Below, piece by piece: positions 9,333 through 18,009 of a stretch of DNA of 64,000 bases. Each line of letters starts with the position of its first letter. Positions within the stretch are counted from its first letter, which is position 1. Position numbers and translations under genes: made by a program. This DNA comes from Candidatus Saccharibacteria bacterium UBA6258 (GTDB lineage Bacteria > Patescibacteriota > Saccharimonadia > Saccharimonadales > Saccharimonadaceae): NCBI GenBank assembly GCA_002441145.1, contig DJVK01000011.1:4750-68749 (forward strand), read 5' to 3'. The notes below the pieces were generated by a model. It had not been told where the DNA came from, searched no databases, and saw only the letters and a program-made list of their open reading frames with translations.

Positions 9333-9357
9333 AACACTCGCCGGGGAAGCGAGTGTT
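9333..9357 (-). terminator. Terminator of the EF-hand gene
   Basis: A 9-bp perfect stem (9333-9341 with 9349-9357) is followed by a T-run on the minus strand, just after the stop of the EF-hand gene; the plus side lacks a T-tract. Confidence 0.75.
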
Positions 9358-9384
9358 ATGTCAGTGGAGGGGTGGTAGGTACTG

Positions 9385-9633
9385 CTACGCGCCAAATAGC
9401 TTATTTCTGGAATTCGTGAACATATCACGAAAATTTCCAAGGCCTGCTTTTAGGTCATTAACTTCGACTTTCCCGTCACCGTTAGCATCACTACGAGTTT
9501 TTAGCTCGTCAACAAAAGTTTCATCTAGTTTGTAGCGCTGACGAAGAGCGTCGAGATCGCGTACATTAAGTTTGCCGTCGCCATTAGAATCGGCGCGGGC
9601 TTGGGCTTCCGCTAGTATATCTTGTGCATCCAT
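9385..9633 (-). CDS. Small two-EF-hand calcium-binding protein
   Basis: 82 residues from the ATG at 9633, preceded by AGGAG at 7-nt spacing; an ATG 18 nt upstream lacks such a site. Two canonical loops, DSNGDGKLNVRD and DANGDGKVEVND, sit in consecutive helix-loop-helix units. Loop positions 1, 3, 5 and 12 are D, N, D and D; an Asp at position 12 is common in bacterial EF-hands and may shift ion preference. No signal peptide, so a cytosolic calcium sensor or buffer is inferred. Monocistronic with its own terminator. Confidence 0.85.
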   Translation of the reverse strand: MDAQDILAEAQARADSNGDGKLNVRDLDALRQRYKLDETFVDELKTRSDANGDGKVEVNDLKAGLGNFRDMFTNSRNKLFGA

Positions 9634-9695
9634 GAGCAAGCTCCTGTTCATTACAACTAATGTAATGTCACTAGTATAGCGAGCCTTACTTGCTA

Positions 9696-9719
9696 TGGCT
9701 GTGAAATATGTAACAAATA
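9696..9719. repeat. Left copy of ~25-bp direct repeat flanking the exonuclease/GIY-YIG gene
   Basis: This matches 11153-11177 with one inserted base and one substitution (shared core GTGAAATATGTAAC). The pair brackets the fusion gene. Confidence 0.6.
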
Positions 9720-9726
9720 ACCAGTC

Positions 9727-11124
9727 CTATTCATCTATTGGCCTGACGAAGAGTTTTTTATCTGGCCCTGACAAAAAGGCGCGTAAGATTTTATAGGCGT
9801 CGATATCGAAGACCGGTTCGTAGGGCGCCTGAACCAAGCTGCCATCTGTGCTTTGTTCGAATGTGCCGATAATTCGCCATTGATCAACAATGAACCCGCT
9901 TTCGGAGTCGATAGCCTCACTGACATACACGGCTGATGTGTATGGCCAAGGATCAATCGATTTGTCTGCAAAAGCGGCCTCAAGTCGCTGGTTGTATCGT
10001 TCGGCTGGTTCTTTGTCTATGCAGGCGCCCTTGCACTTATGTAATTGATACGAAAAGCAGGCACCGCTCGCTTTTTCGAGGCCGCAGAGCTTTGGGCAAA
10101 GGTCAAATGTTTGAACGGCAGTGAGTAGTGAGGCCTTGGCTTTTGCTCGCGTTGGATAGATTGCCAGGATGGTTGAGTAATCCTCGGGCTTTATCTCGCT
10201 GAGCTGGTGAAGGCTGAGGGTTATGTGACCGGTTTGGTTGGTTGATGCGCGTATGACGATGAATTGTCGCTGGCGTCGCAACCGGCGGTTATAAAGCGGT
10301 TGTTGCGTTTTGATGAGATGTGATTCGAGCAATAGTGCCGAGAGTTCGCCGGCCGTGGCTTGATAGGTAATAGAGCGGACATGCTGCGCCATTTTGAATT
10401 CTTTGTATTCTTTAGTGTCACGCGTAAAGTGGCTTAGCACGCGGCGCCGAATGTTGACGCTTTTACCTATGTAGATAGGCAAGTCTGACTCATCATGAAA
10501 TATATAGATGCCATGAGTGGACGGCAGGGCGTCGATAACGGATCGATCGAGGTGGCGAGGGAGGCTAGGTAATCGTAGCTGTTCATAAGCGGCAATGCGT
10601 AGGGTCTCGGCGCCGAATGCTTGGTGCGCATAGTGTAAAAACTGATACAGGACGTGAGCGTCATCGTACGCGCGGTGTCGCGCTGAATAGGTAAAGCCGT
10701 GGCGGTCGATAAGGCTGGCTAATTTATGGCTGCGCTCCTCGGGATGTAGCTTGCGAGATAGCTTAACGGTGCAGAGCATGTGCGGATTAAAATCTATGCC
10801 GACACGATAAAATTCTTGTTTGATGAACGAATAATCGAAGCGCACGTTATGAGCAACAAAGATAGCTCCTTCCATAATCGCTAGTAGGCGCTCGGCTATG
10901 TCGTCGAATGTGGGTGCGCCCTGTAGATCTGTAGTTCGTATACCTGTTAAATTGGTGATGAAATACGGCACTTGAATGCCAGGATTCAGCAGAGTAGTGA
11001 ACTCATCCACAATTTCGCCTTGTTCGATTCTAATCACGGCTATCTCTAAGATGTGCCCGCGCTGGTAATTCATGCCGTCGGTTTCAATGTCTACGCAAAC
11101 TAATGGGCGATCAAAAAGCTCCAT
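9727..11124 (-). CDS. DEDDh exonuclease / GIY-YIG endonuclease fusion (DnaQ-Cho type)
   Basis: 465 residues from the ATG at 11124 (MELFDRPL). An upstream in-frame ATG at 11175 would add 17 residues encoded across the flanking repeat and is unlikely. Residues 1-170 are a DnaQ-like 3'-5' exonuclease: DIETDG, FVAHNVRFDYSFI and HRAYDDAHVLYQF give the DEDDh residues. A UvrC/Cho-type GIY-YIG domain follows (THGIYIFHDESDLPIYIGKS, Arg in IRRRVL), then a Cys-rich region CSYQLHKCKGAC-like as in UvrC and Cho. Known relatives are named DNA polymerase III epsilon or excinuclease Cho. A repair role is likely. Confidence 0.88.
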   Translation of the reverse strand: MELFDRPLVCVDIETDGMNYQRGHILEIAVIRIEQGEIVDEFTTLLNPGIQVPYFITNLTGIRTTDLQGAPTFDDIAERLLAIMEGAIFVAHNVRFDYSFIKQEFYRVGIDFNPHMLCTVKLSRKLHPEERSHKLASLIDRHGFTYSARHRAYDDAHVLYQFLHYAHQAFGAETLRIAAYEQLRLPSLPRHLDRSVIDALPSTHGIYIFHDESDLPIYIGKSVNIRRRVLSHFTRDTKEYKEFKMAQHVRSITYQATAGELSALLLESHLIKTQQPLYNRRLRRQRQFIVIRASTNQTGHITLSLHQLSEIKPEDYSTILAIYPTRAKAKASLLTAVQTFDLCPKLCGLEKASGACFSYQLHKCKGACIDKEPAERYNQRLEAAFADKSIDPWPYTSAVYVSEAIDSESGFIVDQWRIIGTFEQSTDGSLVQAPYEPVFDIDAYKILRAFLSGPDKKLFVRPIDE

Positions 11125-11152
11125 TATATTAGCATAACGCACATGGCGACGC

Positions 11153-11177
11153 TGGCGTGTGAAATATGTAACCAATA
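11153..11177. repeat. Right copy of ~25-bp direct repeat
   Basis: Partner of 9696-9719, lying just upstream of the start of the exonuclease/GIY-YIG gene. Confidence 0.6.
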
Positions 11178-11260
11178 CAGGTATGCCACACTAGCCCAGG
11201 CTACTGACAAATGCCCCTGATGCGTGTAGAATAACAGTATACATAACAGGAGGACGTCGC

Positions 11261-11869
11261 ATGACACCGCGGCTTATAGTACGACAGAAATTGACTGCAT
11301 TTGTAAACAAATATGAGATTTTTACGGCAAATGCCGACGGGTCAGCGGCGCAAATCGTCGGGCTGGCTCAACAAAAGCGTTTTGCCTTTAAAGAAAAAGT
11401 ATTATTTTACACCGATGAGAAGCGCGACAAGTTAGCGTTTACGTTCCGTGCCGAAAAATTGATGGACGTCCACGGTCGTTATTTCGTCGAAGATGCAAAC
11501 GGTAAAATGGTCGGCATGTTTAAAAAAGAATTCGTTTCGTCATTGGTTAACAGTACCTGGAAGGTAATGGACGCCGACGGTAACGACCTCCTAATCGTAA
11601 AAGAGAGCAACCAGACCCTGGCATTGCTACGACGCTTCATCGGCTATATCCCAGTCCTTGGCGGGTTGGCTGAAATCGCCATCGCATTCTTTAAGTATCA
11701 TTTTTCGTTCATCGACATGGCAACTAGTCAAGAAGTCGCAACTTATGCAAAAACAGCATTGTTCCGCGACTACTACTTACTGAGCACGACTGACGAGACT
11801 TGGGAACAAGTTGACTGGCGAGTAATGGCGGCGATGAGTGTCGCACTTGACGCATTGCAGTCACGATAG
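11261..11869 (+). CDS. LURP-one-related / Tubby-C2-like protein
   Basis: 202 residues, rich in beta strands, with one hydrophobic helix near residues 135-155 (FIGYIPVLGGLAEIAIAFF). The repeating pattern LMDVHGRYFVEDANGKMVGMFKKEF followed by WKVMDADGNDLLIVKE is typical of LURP-one-related/scramblase beta-barrel proteins, which wrap a buried C-terminal helix. A strong Shine-Dalgarno AGGAGG lies 7 nt before ATG. Bacterial function is not established. Confidence 0.65.
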   Translation: MTPRLIVRQKLTAFVNKYEIFTANADGSAAQIVGLAQQKRFAFKEKVLFYTDEKRDKLAFTFRAEKLMDVHGRYFVEDANGKMVGMFKKEFVSSLVNSTWKVMDADGNDLLIVKESNQTLALLRRFIGYIPVLGGLAEIAIAFFKYHFSFIDMATSQEVATYAKTALFRDYYLLSTTDETWEQVDWRVMAAMSVALDALQSR

Positions 11870-11933
11870 TCAATTTTTCATTCCGTACAGGTGGTGGGCA
11901 ATAATGACGTAAGAGGATGATTTAGGGTAATTA

Positions 11934-12422
11934 ATGAGTAGCGATGAGTGGCGAACGCGAGATAAATCGAACCTGCATGTCGTGACATCGGGTGAGCTTC
12001 CCACGAGTTTGCGTGAATACGCAGGTGATTCACCGCTCATTGGCGCATCGCTGAGGGCAAAACTCGGTATGAATGCGTATTGGCTGGCCGCGGATTGCAT
12101 ATATGGCTTACGGCAGGCAGGCGCAGAGGAAAGTGACATGCTGGATACCTCCAATCGAATCGTGTTGCCCGTGCGCTATGTCGGTTTACGCAAAATCGAT
12201 CGACATGATATTTTACGTTTTCCCGAATCTGAGCCGATAAGCCAGCTGACACATGAAGATAGGGTGGCGATATTTAGCTTGCGTCAGGATATCGTTCGGC
12301 GTAGTAGCATGCTAACCGCCCATGGGTTTACATTGTATGCAGAAATTGGCGTTGACCTGTATGACCCAGTAACGTTATTGGATGAAAATGAATACAAGAT
12401 ACCGATCAGTCACAGGGTATAA
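11934..12422 (+). CDS. Hypothetical protein
   Basis: 162 residues, soluble, no motif I recognise. AGGG 6 nt before the ATG acts as a ribosome-binding site. The stop codon overlaps a TATAAT box for the downstream MMPL transporter. It could be part of the same transcription unit but need not share its function. Confidence 0.6.
   Translation: MSSDEWRTRDKSNLHVVTSGELPTSLREYAGDSPLIGASLRAKLGMNAYWLAADCIYGLRQAGAEESDMLDTSNRIVLPVRYVGLRKIDRHDILRFPESEPISQLTHEDRVAIFSLRQDIVRRSSMLTAHGFTLYAEIGVDLYDPVTLLDENEYKIPISHRV
12417..12422 (+). promoter_or_regulatory. -10 box overlapping the stop codon, upstream of the MMPL gene
   Basis: GGG-TATAAT spans the end of the preceding gene. A transcript starting 6-7 nt downstream would contain GAGGGA before ATG 12449 but not the ATG at 12422, so it decides the start. 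Confidence 0.5.
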
Positions 12423-12448
12423 TGAGAAGTGAAATAAGCGAGGGAATA

Positions 12449-14707
12449 ATGGAAAAAAGACACAAAACGGTGAATACTGCCCCTAAATGGGCGCGAATCC
12501 TCATACCACTAGTACTGATTACTGCTTGGATAGGTGCAATGGGTGTGGGTGGTCCATATTTTGGGCGTATTGACGAAGTATCTGAAGTTGATCTGACGGC
12601 TTTCTTGCCAAAGAGCGCCGAAGCAACGCGCGTTAACGAAGAGTCAAAAAAATTCCGTAGTGAAAAGCTGTTGCCCGCGGTCATCGTGTATGAAGCGCAA
12701 GGGGATCAGCTAGCTCCTGGTACCGAACAGGCAATTAACGCGCTTTCTAAAAAACTCGCTAACATTGATGGTATCGAAGGTGTATTATCACCGGCTATTA
12801 TCAGTGAGGATAAAAAAGCTGCACTGGTAACGGTACCGATTAATAGTGGCGCGGAAATATCAGAGGTCGTCAAAGAAACACGCGCGACGATTGCTGATGC
12901 GTATATTTCACAAACAAAAGGCTATGTGACTGGTCCTGCCGGTTTTGCGGGTGATTTAAACGTGGCGTTTTCGGGGATTGATGGTGTTTTGTTGCTTGTC
13001 GCGCTTGCGGTAGTCTTCGTGATTTTGATCATTGTCTACCGATCTCCAGTATTGCCTATATTAGTACTCATTACGTCACTTTCAGCGTTATCAGCAAGTA
13101 TTGCGATAGTATGGAACTTGGCTAACGTTGGCCTTGTTGAGTTGAATGGTCAGGTGCAAGGTATACTGTTTATTCTGGTTATTGGAGCAGCGACCGATTA
13201 CTCACTGTTGTACGTTTCTCGCTATCGCGAAGAATTATATGTTCACGGTAATAAACTTGCGTCGACATTGGCCGCATGGAAGGGCTCTGTCGAGCCGATT
13301 CTCGCAAGTGGCGGAACTGTCATCGTAGGACTGCTCTGTCTGTTGCTTTCGGATCTTGCATCTAACAAGGCGCTTGGCCCCGTAGGTGCGATTGGTGTCG
13401 GAATGTCTGTCATCGCGGCACTTACATTCTTGCCAGCAATGCTGTATACGGTTGGTCGGGTCAGCTTTTGGCCAATTGTGCCTCATGCCGATAACGTTGC
13501 ACGTAAGGCGCACCGTATCAAGTTAGAAAACGGTTTTTGGCACAGGGTTGGCGTATGGGTTGCCGCACGCCCACGACCGATTTGGATCGTGACTGTCGTC
13601 GTATTGTTGGTGTCGGCATTTGGCATGACTCAGTTACGCGCCGATGGCGTCGCGCAGAGTGATTTGATTTTGGGTAAATCGGAAGCTCGTGACGGTCAGG
13701 CTGTCGTCGATGCTCATTTCCCGGGCGGGTCTGGTAGCCCAGCACTTGTCGTCGTTGATGCCGCTAAAAGCGCGCAGGTAGTCGCGACACTTGAGAGTGA
13801 CAGGGGAGTAGATTCCGTATCTACCGTTGCCAGCGATTCACCAAGCGGACTTAAGCCGCTCGGACGCGCTGAGGCGGAAATCAAAAATACAATCGAGTCC
13901 TCAATTGAAGCTAGTATTGCAAGTTCAGGAATGCCGGCTGTTCCAGGCGCTCCTACCGTGCAACAGCTAGTTGATAAGGCATACCCATTCGCTAATGCTA
14001 AGGCCAAGGTTGTCGAGGGCAGAGAACTACTGCAGGTGACACTTACAGACACCCCAGACTCACAAGCTGCCAAAGATAGTATCGTACGCCTGCGTCAGTC
14101 GCTGCGCGTCGTAGATTCATCGGTGCTTGTCGGTGGAACGACCGCAGTGCAGTATGACACTAACCAAGCTTCGATTAGGGACAGGGCAATTATTATTCCA
14201 ACGGTATTGTTCGCGATCACGGTTATCTTGATGGTGCTATTGCGTTCAGTTCTTGCACCGATTTTACTGCTCTTGACGACTGTCATCTCGTTCGGGGCGT
14301 CACTGGGAATCGCAGCATTCTTGTTTAACAACGTATGGGGCTTCCCGGGTGCTGACCCATCCGTGGTGCTTTACGCATTCGTGTTCTTAGTAGCACTTGG
14401 CATCGACTACAATATCTTCTTGATGACACGAGTACGCGAAGAGTCATTAAAACTTGGTACGCAGGCGGGCGTTATCAAAGGGTTGGTCGTAACCGGCGGC
14501 GTTATCACGAGCGCAGGGATTGTACTAGCGGCGACGTTCGCAGCCCTTGCCGTAATCCCGATCATGTTCTTGGCTCAACTTGCGTTTGTCGTAGCGTTTG
14601 GCGTATTACTCGACACTGTCATCGTCCGTTCACTGCTTGTGCCGGCACTTATTCGCGATATAGGCTCGATTGTATGGTGGCCGTCAAAATTGCGTCACAA
14701 AGAGTAA
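12449..14707 (+). CDS. MMPL/RND-family transporter
   Basis: About 752 residues from the ATG at 12449 with GAGGGA upstream (an ATG at 12422 would add nine residues). Two homologous halves each have a large extracytoplasmic loop and a block of membrane helices. The two ion-relay motifs GAATDYSLLYVSRYREEL and LGIDYNIFLMTRVREESL, at equivalent places in helix 4 of each half, match MMPL proteins of Actinobacteria and Firmicutes. These export lipids or hydrophobic compounds using the proton gradient. Substrate unknown. Confidence 0.9.
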   Translation: MEKRHKTVNTAPKWARILIPLVLITAWIGAMGVGGPYFGRIDEVSEVDLTAFLPKSAEATRVNEESKKFRSEKLLPAVIVYEAQGDQLAPGTEQAINALSKKLANIDGIEGVLSPAIISEDKKAALVTVPINSGAEISEVVKETRATIADAYISQTKGYVTGPAGFAGDLNVAFSGIDGVLLLVALAVVFVILIIVYRSPVLPILVLITSLSALSASIAIVWNLANVGLVELNGQVQGILFILVIGAATDYSLLYVSRYREELYVHGNKLASTLAAWKGSVEPILASGGTVIVGLLCLLLSDLASNKALGPVGAIGVGMSVIAALTFLPAMLYTVGRVSFWPIVPHADNVARKAHRIKLENGFWHRVGVWVAARPRPIWIVTVVVLLVSAFGMTQLRADGVAQSDLILGKSEARDGQAVVDAHFPGGSGSPALVVVDAAKSAQVVATLESDRGVDSVSTVASDSPSGLKPLGRAEAEIKNTIESSIEASIASSGMPAVPGAPTVQQLVDKAYPFANAKAKVVEGRELLQVTLTDTPDSQAAKDSIVRLRQSLRVVDSSVLVGGTTAVQYDTNQASIRDRAIIIPTVLFAITVILMVLLRSVLAPILLLLTTVISFGASLGIAAFLFNNVWGFPGADPSVVLYAFVFLVALGIDYNIFLMTRVREESLKLGTQAGVIKGLVVTGGVITSAGIVLAATFAALAVIPIMFLAQLAFVVAFGVLLDTVIVRSLLVPALIRDIGSIVWWPSKLRHKE

Positions 14708-14722
14708 TAGCCAGTGAAGAAT

Positions 14723-14728
14723 GGTATA
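14723..14728 (+). promoter_or_regulatory. Extended -10 box for RNase H
   Basis: TGG-TATAAT, 31 nt before the ATG at 14760, leaving room for the AGGGG ribosome-binding site. Confidence 0.5.
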
Positions 14729-14759
14729 ATTTTAAGCTAAAGCAACGATAGGGGAATTG

Positions 14760-15179
14760 ATGAGAATATTTTATACGGACGGCAGCGCCAGTCCGAATCC
14801 TGGACCAGGCGGATATGCAGTCATAGAAGACGGTAAGCCTGTCGCGCTTGGTAGCGAAGATGGCGAAACGACTAACATTCGCATGGAAGGCCGTGCGTTA
14901 ATCGCGGCAATGAAACTTGCTGACGGCAAACCATGCGAGATTTATACTGACAGTGAGTTTTGGATCAACGTGATTACCAAGTGGTCATTAGGTTGGGAGG
15001 CAAACGGCTGGAAGAAAAAGGGTGGCGAAATCAAGAACCTTGATTTAGTACAAGAAGCCTGTGCATTGCATCGCCCAAGCCAAGCCTCGCTAATATGGGT
15101 TCGTGCCCACAATAACCATGATGGCAACGAGATGGCCGATGAGTGGGCTAACCGCGCGCGCAAGGGTGAGCGAATCTAG
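14760..15179 (+). CDS. Ribonuclease H-type nuclease
   Basis: 139 residues from ATG 14760; a TTG directly before it is a weaker start since AGGGG sits 5-6 nt upstream of the ATG. The RNase HI fold is marked by YTDGSASPNPGPGGYA (first Asp), RMEGRAL (Glu), YTDSEF (Asp) and GNEMADEWANR (fourth acidic residue), the complete DEDD set. It removes the RNA strand of RNA-DNA hybrids, as at primers and R-loops. Monocistronic, with metK downstream under separate control. Confidence 0.9.
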   Translation: MRIFYTDGSASPNPGPGGYAVIEDGKPVALGSEDGETTNIRMEGRALIAAMKLADGKPCEIYTDSEFWINVITKWSLGWEANGWKKKGGEIKNLDLVQEACALHRPSQASLIWVRAHNNHDGNEMADEWANRARKGERI

Positions 15180-15185
15180 TTACAC

Positions 15186-15214
15186 TTGTGGTTGGCGGCA
15201 AAATTTGCTAGACT
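15186..15214 (+). promoter_or_regulatory. Promoter of the metK riboswitch transcript
   Basis: TTGTGG (15186-15191), 17-nt spacer, then TAGACT (15209-15214) preceded by TGC. Start of transcription would fall near 15221, just before the aptamer. Confidence 0.5.
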
Positions 15215-15230
15215 ACATCTATTAACAACT

Positions 15231-15334
15231 TAGTATCAAGAGTGTGATGAGGGACTGGCCCGATGACTCACCGGCAACCTGTACGTAATGTACGTGGTGC
15301 TAATTCCAGCCTGCAATAGGCAAAGATGCGTACT
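15231..15334 (+). promoter_or_regulatory. SAM-I (S-box) riboswitch aptamer
   Basis: The conserved S-box core is present: ATCAAGAG, GGGACTGGCCCGATGA, CCGGCAACC, then GGTGCTAATTCCAGC. P1 can form between GTATC (15233-15237) and GATGC (15325-15329). P3 is the GTACG-type hairpin and P4 follows CAGC. This is the classic aptamer found before methionine and SAM genes and it stands before metK. It would bind SAM and reduce expression. Confidence 0.93.
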
Positions 15335-15343
15335 TCTTTACAC

Positions 15344-15386
15344 AGAATACTCTTTTTGTCTGCGGGGCAGATGAAAGGAGTATTTT
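15344..15386 (+). promoter_or_regulatory. Riboswitch expression platform: hairpin enclosing the metK ribosome-binding site
   Basis: Bases 15348-15363 pair without interruption with 15367-15382 (16 bp, three G-U), with a GGG loop; AT pairs extend it to 15344/15386. The 3' arm contains AAAGGAG, the metK Shine-Dalgarno, 7 nt before ATG. Five T's follow, so it could also terminate transcription. The aptamer segment AAGAGT (15238-15243) can pair with ACTCTT (15349-15354), a possible competing fold. Confidence 0.8.
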
Positions 15387-15387
15387 T

Positions 15388-16380
15388 ATGTCTGCTATAT
15401 CAATCCAAAAACTCGATTATCGAACCGCCGAGAGCGTGAGCCCTGGTCACCCGGATAAGATTTGTGACCAGATTTCAGACGCGATCTTAGATGCGTACCT
15501 ATCGATTGACGCCGATGCTCGCGTCGCCGTAGAAACTTGCGGTGGCCATGGTACGGTATTCTTGACAGGCGAAGTGACGGCGAAGAAATATGTTGATGTC
15601 GTGCCAATCGTCAAGCGACTAGCGGGCGAGGATGTTGAAATCATCGAGCATATCGTAAAGCAAAGTCCTGAAATCGCGCAAGGTGTCGATGCTGGCGGTG
15701 CGGGTGATCAAGGTATCATGGTTGGCTATGCCTGTAACGAGACCAAAGAGCTTTTGCCGCTCGAGACCGTTTTGGCTCGTAAGCTAAATGAGCATCTTTA
15801 TGCTACGTGGCCATATGACGGCAAGACGCAGGTGACGGTACGTGGCGGAGTTATTGAATCTGTCGTCGCGAGCTTTCAGCACGCGCCGACAGTCGAGCTG
15901 CGGCTAGCGGTCGAACGATGGCTACACGATCAAGCCCTTGCGAAGGTAGATACCACAGTCAAATTGCACGTCAACCCAGCGGGCGAGTGGCAGCAGGGCG
16001 GGTTTGACGCCGATGCGGGATTGACTGGCCGTAAGCTTGTCGTCGACAATTACGGTCCTGGTGTACCGATTGGTGGCGGATGCTTTAGCGGCAAGGACGC
16101 GACAAAAGTCGATAGATCTGCGGCATATATGGCACGTCGCATCGCGGTTGACTACTTGCGTCAACATGATGCAAAAGAGGTGTATTGTTACTTGGCGTAC
16201 GCGATTGGTGTCGCCGAACCGCTCGAAGCGACGGTGATTATCGATGGCGTCCAGCATATCGTCGAAGGCTACGATCTTACTCCCACGGGTATTTCGAAGG
16301 CGTTGTCGTTAAAAACACCTCAATTCGAACAGACTGCACGATACGGTCATTTTGGCCATGCGTTTACTTGGGATAAATAG
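15388..16380 (+). CDS. metK: S-adenosylmethionine synthetase
   Basis: 330 residues, noticeably shorter than the ~380-400 of most bacterial MetK. It makes SAM from methionine and ATP. Signatures: SVSPGHPDKICDQISDAILD near residue 16, GAGDQGIMVGYACNET near 108, and the GGGCFSGKDATKVDRSAAYMAR loop near 230. The enzyme supplies the several methyltransferases of this window. Expression is under the SAM-I riboswitch directly upstream, a feedback loop on its own product. Confidence 0.95.
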   Translation: MSAISIQKLDYRTAESVSPGHPDKICDQISDAILDAYLSIDADARVAVETCGGHGTVFLTGEVTAKKYVDVVPIVKRLAGEDVEIIEHIVKQSPEIAQGVDAGGAGDQGIMVGYACNETKELLPLETVLARKLNEHLYATWPYDGKTQVTVRGGVIESVVASFQHAPTVELRLAVERWLHDQALAKVDTTVKLHVNPAGEWQQGGFDADAGLTGRKLVVDNYGPGVPIGGGCFSGKDATKVDRSAAYMARRIAVDYLRQHDAKEVYCYLAYAIGVAEPLEATVIIDGVQHIVEGYDLTPTGISKALSLKTPQFEQTARYGHFGHAFTWDK

Positions 16381-16422
16381 TACAACAGGTGCCATTAATC
16401 CGGTGCGGTATACTAAGGGGAG

Positions 16423-17949
16423 ATGAATCAGGGGTTAGCGTTAGAGATACTTCTCTCAGGTGAGAGTGCTTTGCTTACCGGTCCAGCGGGTACCGGTAAA
16501 ACTTTCGTGCTTAATCAATTTGTTCGGCTGTCTAAGGCCGAGGGCAAGCATGTATCAATTACAGCAACTACTGGATTAGCAGCGACACACCTCGGTGGCA
16601 CGACGATTCATGCCTGGGCGGGAATAGGTGTGAACGATAGCCTACCGAACAACTTTTTAGATCACATGGCAAAAGGTCGTCGTGAAATAATCGAGAAGAC
16701 AGATATCTTGATTATCGATGAGATTTCGATGTTGCATGATTTTCGCTTGGATATGATTGATGAAGTATGCCGATTGGTGCGCCGTAAAGACGAACCATTT
16801 GGTGGTATACAGCTCGTGATGAGTGGCGACTTTTTCCAGCTGCCACCCGTGAATCGCAATAATACGCGCGCCGGTGGGTTTGTGGTCAATAGTCAAGTTT
16901 GGCGAGAACTCGACCCGACCATTCTTTATATGGATCAACAGTTCCGCCAGGCCGAAGGCGATGATTTACTAGAAATCTTAACTCACATGAGGGCAGGGGA
17001 TTTGCGTCGACGACACGCCGAAAAGCTGTTAGAGCGCGCCGATGTCGCACCGCCCGAAGACGTCGTATTAACCGAACTACATACCGTCAACATTGATGTT
17101 GATCGCATCAATGAAGTGCAATTACAAAAGCTACCGGGTGATGAGGTAATGTATACGCAGGCCACGACAGGGTCTGCTAATTATGTCGAAAACCTGCAAC
17201 GCTCAGTGCTCGCGCCAGGCGTATTGACCCTTAAAGAAGGCGCACTTGTGATGGCGGTAAAAAACGATACGAACCGCCGTTATGCAAACGGCAGCATCGG
17301 CAAAGTCGTGGCATTCGAGGCCGGGTCAGATTATCCAATCGTGGAATTTTTGAACGGCAAGACTGTTACGATGATGCCCGATACATGGGAATTGCGTGAT
17401 GGCGATAAAAAACGCGCCAGTATCAGTCAGATTCCATTACGTTTAGCGTGGGCTATTACTGTGCACAAAAGCCAGGGGATGACGCTCGATGCCGCACGTA
17501 TAGATTTGCGTAAAGCATTCGTCGAGGGCATGGGGTATGTGGCACTCAGTCGTGTGAAGAGCTTATCGAACCTGTACCTAACAGGGATTAATCGCACTGC
17601 ATTGCAGATTAGTAGCGAGGCGCAAGAAATCGACGGCACGTTGCGCTCAAATGCAAAAGCCGCTGCTCAACGATTTGCGCATTTACAGAAAAAAGCGGAT
17701 TCACGCGATATAAAGGCACCGATCAAAAAGAAGGCCAGTAGTGGTAAGGGGTGGAGCGAAAAAATCGCCAAGATGCGCGAAGAATACCCAAAGGCGTATA
17801 TGCCGTGGGAAGCTGATGATGACGAAGTGCTGAAGCGAGAATTCCAAAATGGGCTGGACATCAAGGGGCTGAGCCATAAGCTAGGTCGCCACGAAGGTAG
17901 TATCAAAATGCGACTGCAAAAACACTTTGGCGAAGACGTCGTGCAATAG
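16423..17949 (+). CDS. PIF1/RecD2-like superfamily 1B helicase with C-terminal DNA-binding tail
   Basis: 508 residues. Walker A LLTGPAGTGKTFVLNQF is at residues ~17-33, Walker B ILIIDEISML near 100, the motif with GDFFQLPPV near 140, and the C-terminal SF1 motif AWAITVHKSQGMTLD near 345, followed by YVALSRVKSL. This is the PIF1 arrangement. Residues ~440-508 are basic and end in a helix-turn-helix-like stretch (LKREFQNGLDIKGLSHKLGRHEGSIKMRL). A TATACT box ends 8 nt before ATG. Likely role: unwinding during replication or repair. Confidence 0.88.
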   Translation: MNQGLALEILLSGESALLTGPAGTGKTFVLNQFVRLSKAEGKHVSITATTGLAATHLGGTTIHAWAGIGVNDSLPNNFLDHMAKGRREIIEKTDILIIDEISMLHDFRLDMIDEVCRLVRRKDEPFGGIQLVMSGDFFQLPPVNRNNTRAGGFVVNSQVWRELDPTILYMDQQFRQAEGDDLLEILTHMRAGDLRRRHAEKLLERADVAPPEDVVLTELHTVNIDVDRINEVQLQKLPGDEVMYTQATTGSANYVENLQRSVLAPGVLTLKEGALVMAVKNDTNRRYANGSIGKVVAFEAGSDYPIVEFLNGKTVTMMPDTWELRDGDKKRASISQIPLRLAWAITVHKSQGMTLDAARIDLRKAFVEGMGYVALSRVKSLSNLYLTGINRTALQISSEAQEIDGTLRSNAKAAAQRFAHLQKKADSRDIKAPIKKKASSGKGWSEKIAKMREEYPKAYMPWEADDDEVLKREFQNGLDIKGLSHKLGRHEGSIKMRLQKHFGEDVVQ

Positions 17950-17991
17950 CACCGGCCGTGCGCAAGAATACAACAATTTATTTTTAGAGGG

Positions 17992-17997
17992 TATAGT
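17992..17997 (+). promoter_or_regulatory. -10 box before the 335-aa gene
   Basis: TATAGT ends 12 nt before the ATG at 18010; no Shine-Dalgarno sequence is evident between them. Confidence 0.4.
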
Positions 17998-18009
17998 AAA
18001 CTAGTAATT

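Noticed and set aside
9332..9358. Terminator for the TspO-like gene
   Set aside because: The T-run follows the stem only on the minus strand, so it serves the EF-hand gene.
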